The notes beneath the pieces are model-generated. The model searched no databases. It was not told the origin of the DNA and was given only the letters and a program-made list of their open reading frames with translations. A program made the translations under genes and the position numbers. Below are positions 63,089 to 64,000 of a stretch of DNA of 64,000 nucleotides, one piece after another. Position 1 is the first letter of the stretch. The number at the start of each line of letters is the position of its first letter. The stretch spans positions 124,001 to 188,000 of the forward strand of contig JAKLHK010000002.1 in NCBI GenBank assembly GCA_022710185.1. Reading direction: 5' to 3'. The stretch comes from Bacteroidota bacterium (lineage in GTDB: Bacteria; Bacteroidota; Bacteroidia; Bacteroidales; JAGNHN01).

Positions 63089-64000
63089 TTACTGCGATAC
63101 GGTTGTATTCATCAAGCGGCGGTACGCCCTGTACTCTGCATAGTTCCAGGAAAGCCATCCTGTTGATTCCCATCGCTCTATGAACTCCGCCTTTCGTTTT
63201 TTGATCCTTAGGGTATACTCCTCCGGATCCATATAATAGGTGCGGCCAGTGAAGGGAAAGAGCACTACCTGGCGGGCGTGGATGCGCTCCAGAGCCGCAG
63301 GTGGAATATCAAGCAAGGGCAGACTGCGATCGGGCAGTGTGGCCATAAAGTCAAGATGAAGGAAGGCCCGGTCGGCATGGCGGACATTATACCGGGCGAT
63401 CAGGTTGTCCCAGTTCAGCAGGGAAGCAAGCACCAGCAGCACCATCATCGCCAGGGAGTTCCTGCGGAGCAGATAATGCAGGCTGCGCCTCTCTTTCACC
63501 TTCATGGCTACCGTATACAGGCCGTAGAGCGCGAGGAGGAGGAACAGGATCACGGCGATGCGCTTGTATGCCAGCGCGAAATAATGGATGTACCAGTAGT
63601 TGCGCATGCCTACGCTAAGCACCAGGAAAGCATTCTGTGCCAGGAAAAGAAGGGCCAGGCGCTTGAACCAGAGCGCCCTTACGGAGAAGTTCAGTGCTCC
63701 CCGGAAGAAATAGAGTACGATGAGCACAGAAAACACTATGGAAAGGATGAGCAGCCAGGTGCCTTCGTGTACGAACTGCCTGAGGTATTCGCCATTCCAT
63801 TCAAAACCCAGCCATACCCAACGTACATCCAGGATGTTCAGCAGCAGTATCAGGGTATTCAGCACGATGAGCAATCCCATTGCCAGGACCCTTTCATGCC
63901 CTGCCAGCGCCCTGGTGGACTCCCCGTCAGGCATCTCAAGGGCTTCATGGCATTCCACATCCATCCGCACTATCCTGGGGTTGGCGCGGCCAAACCAGAG
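63089..64000 (-). CDS. DUF4173-type polytopic membrane protein, 5'-truncated
   Basis: The reading frame stays open to the window edge (LWFGRANPRIVRMDV.. before the first in-frame GTG), so the N-terminus lies outside the window. The visible ~300 residues have several membrane spans (MGLLIVLNTLILLLNIL, LILSIVFSVLIVLYFF, LALLFLAQNAFLVLSVG, RIAVILFLLLALYGLYTVAM, MVLLVLASLLNW) and the DUF4173-like block ALWFKRLALLFLAQNAFLVLSVGMRNYWY. The soluble C-terminus (residues ~215-293) reads IPPAALERIHARQV.. YAEYRAYRRLM. The function of this family is unknown. Confidence 0.72.
   Translation of the reverse strand, partial: LWFGRANPRIVRMDVECHEALEMPDGESTRALAGHERVLAMGLLIVLNTLILLLNILDVRWVWLGFEWNGEYLRQFVHEGTWLLILSIVFSVLIVLYFFRGALNFSVRALWFKRLALLFLAQNAFLVLSVGMRNYWYIHYFALAYKRIAVILFLLLALYGLYTVAMKVKERRSLHYLLRRNSLAMMVLLVLASLLNWDNLIARYNVRHADRAFLHLDFMATLPDRSLPLLDIPPAALERIHARQVVLFPFTGRTYYMDPEEYTLRIKKRKAEFIERWESTGWLSWNYAEYRAYRRLMNTTVSQ

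Overview
The window looks like a GC-rich member of the Bacteroidota, probably free-living and from a marine, wastewater or similar environmental lineage. The evidence is: several secreted proteins end in type IX secretion (T9SS) C-terminal sorting domains of the type A and type B (CHU_C / gliding-motility-associated) kinds; there are Bacteroidota-type promoters with the -7 element TAnnTTTG; and there are PepSY-like, DUF5060, S46 peptidase and divergent LptD/amidase loci typical of the phylum. I assign no genus.

Region 1 (1-15,000) is a surface/secretome block. It holds a truncated repeat protein with a T9SS tail, then a long run of minus-strand genes: an SGNH-like esterase, a membrane protein, a secreted C26-type glutamine-amidotransferase-like hydrolase, a dockerin/cohesin protein with a T9SS tail, and two paralogous giant fibre proteins. 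Each fibre protein has a signal peptide, a shared N-terminal domain, a collagen-like Gly-X-Y stalk, YadA-type head repeats and an S74 intramolecular chaperone. A secreted S37 peptidase, an isolated GroES and a thioredoxin/glutaredoxin protein follow. Region 2 (15,000-28,500) has a secreted pseudoprotease with dockerin, TypA, tRNA-Arg(CCG) with a strong terminator, a DUF5060 glycosidase-like protein and a 2005-residue lectin/repeat protein with a CHU_C tail.

Region 3 (28,500-42,900) is mostly housekeeping: class II aldolase; a USP-SPOR-USP operon; ruvB and queG; a GAPDH operon in which the first gene has lost its catalytic cysteine; a three-gene biotin-dependent acyl-CoA carboxylase; a two-gene Fe-S electron-transfer module; and riboflavin synthase behind a gliding-type secreted protein. 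Region 4 (45,600-64,000) has the (p)ppGpp synthetase/hydrolase, fur-purA, a PepSY-like/OstA-like envelope pair, DUF302, LptD divergent from an amidase-MlaD pair, a sigma-like/anti-sigma-like pair, ridA-dpp11 and a truncated DUF4173-type membrane protein.

The genes that invite follow-up are the pair of self-processing collagen/YadA-head/S74 fibres, the active-site-dead GAPDH paralogue co-transcribed with real GAPDH, the double-mutant pseudoprotease carrying cohesin-like and dockerin modules, and the divergent sigma/anti-sigma pair. All functional statements rest on motif recognition by eye; no database search was run.
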